A stretch of 64,000 bases of DNA from Sipunculus nudus (taxonomy: Eukaryota > Annelida > Sipuncula > Golfingiida > Sipunculidae). Of this stretch, positions 63,701-64,000 are shown piece after piece. The stretch is taken from positions 45,848,079-45,912,078 of the forward strand of contig CM049309.1 of NCBI GenBank assembly GCA_026874595.1. The letters run 5' to 3'. Within the stretch, counting starts at the first letter, position 1; the number at the start of each line of letters is the position of its first letter. The notes below the pieces were generated by a model, which made no database searches, had not been told where the DNA came from, and saw only the letters and a list, made by a program, of their open reading frames with translations. The position numbers and the translations under genes are program-made.

Positions 63701-64000
63701 GAGAGTCTATTTTGGTGAAAATCACACAGTGGTTGATGCATTGGCCAGAAATTTTGCATGACCACATATTCTGGACAGCCTTCTCTGTCTTAAGACTGCT
63801 GGTGCCACCTACATTCTTTCTTTTTGACTCCTAGGAGTCACATGATGAAGCGACCTGGAATATGTTATGCCCATAAATCCGGAATAGCTATATACAAAAG
63901 ACTCTTGGCGCCACCTACATTCGTCGCGTGAATTCCATCCATTGTTTTTGATGAAAATCACACAGATCTCAGGAGGAATTTTACATGTCAACATATTTTG
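63700..64000 (+). repeat. Partial tandem duplication at window end
   Basis: GAAAATCACACAG (63717 and 63953), TTTTGCATGACCACATATTC / TTTTACATGTCAACATATTT (63756 and 63978) and TGGTGCCACCTACATTC / TGGCGCCACCTACATTC (63799 and 63906) recur in order. The second copy runs off the window. Confidence 0.6.

Noticed and set aside
63799-63922. CTCF-like GGTGGCACC / GGTGGCGCC words on the minus strand
   Set aside because: Only the 3' half of the motif matches, and both are copies within a local duplication.

Overview
The window is animal nuclear DNA: AT-rich, intron-dense, with GT-AG splice sites, many small dispersed repeats and minisatellites. It holds the 3' two thirds of a Rho-associated coiled-coil kinase gene (ROCK) and a complete XK-related (XKR) membrane-protein gene, both on the + strand. 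Repeat style (palindromic elements with 'CGCGAA' runs, 'GTCCGTCCGTC' repeats, very AT-rich introns) and the level of divergence from the vertebrate proteins suggest a marine lophotrochozoan, most likely a bivalve mollusc. The species is an inference and cannot be fixed from this sequence.

Layout. 1-8729: last part of a long ROCK intron, with dispersed repeats and no exon I can support. 8730-35452: 22 ROCK exons whose phases all match and which join into 965 codons plus a stop (coiled coil, Rho-binding region, split PH domain with an inserted C1 zinc finger, Ser-rich tail). The kinase-domain exons lie upstream of the window. 35453-about 51500: 3' UTR and intergenic DNA with one palindromic element, a cluster of ZNF143-like sites, a long inverted repeat, a 34-bp minisatellite, a near-perfect CTCF motif and a 3-kb fold-back-like element. 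About 51540-59881: CpG-rich promoter-like region and probable untranslated first exons of the XKR gene. 60022-61686: intronless XKR coding region (554 aa). 61687-64000: XKR 3' end and repeats.

The most striking feature is in ROCK. At three separate exons (ends at 16619, 24977 and 32785) the exon's 3' end together with its 5' splice site has been tandemly duplicated into the following intron: about 80 copies of a 64-bp unit, 3 copies spaced 81 and 111 bp (both in frame), and 11 clear plus about 3 decayed copies of a 65-bp unit. The introns therefore carry arrays of decoy or alternative splice donors. The largest array shows a 512-bp higher-order repeat and is interrupted by a palindromic transposable element.

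The two genes need not act together. In vertebrates ROCK1 (membrane blebbing) and some XKR scramblases (phosphatidylserine exposure) are both switched on by caspases, but adjacency here is only an observation. All repeat counts and motif matches were read by eye.
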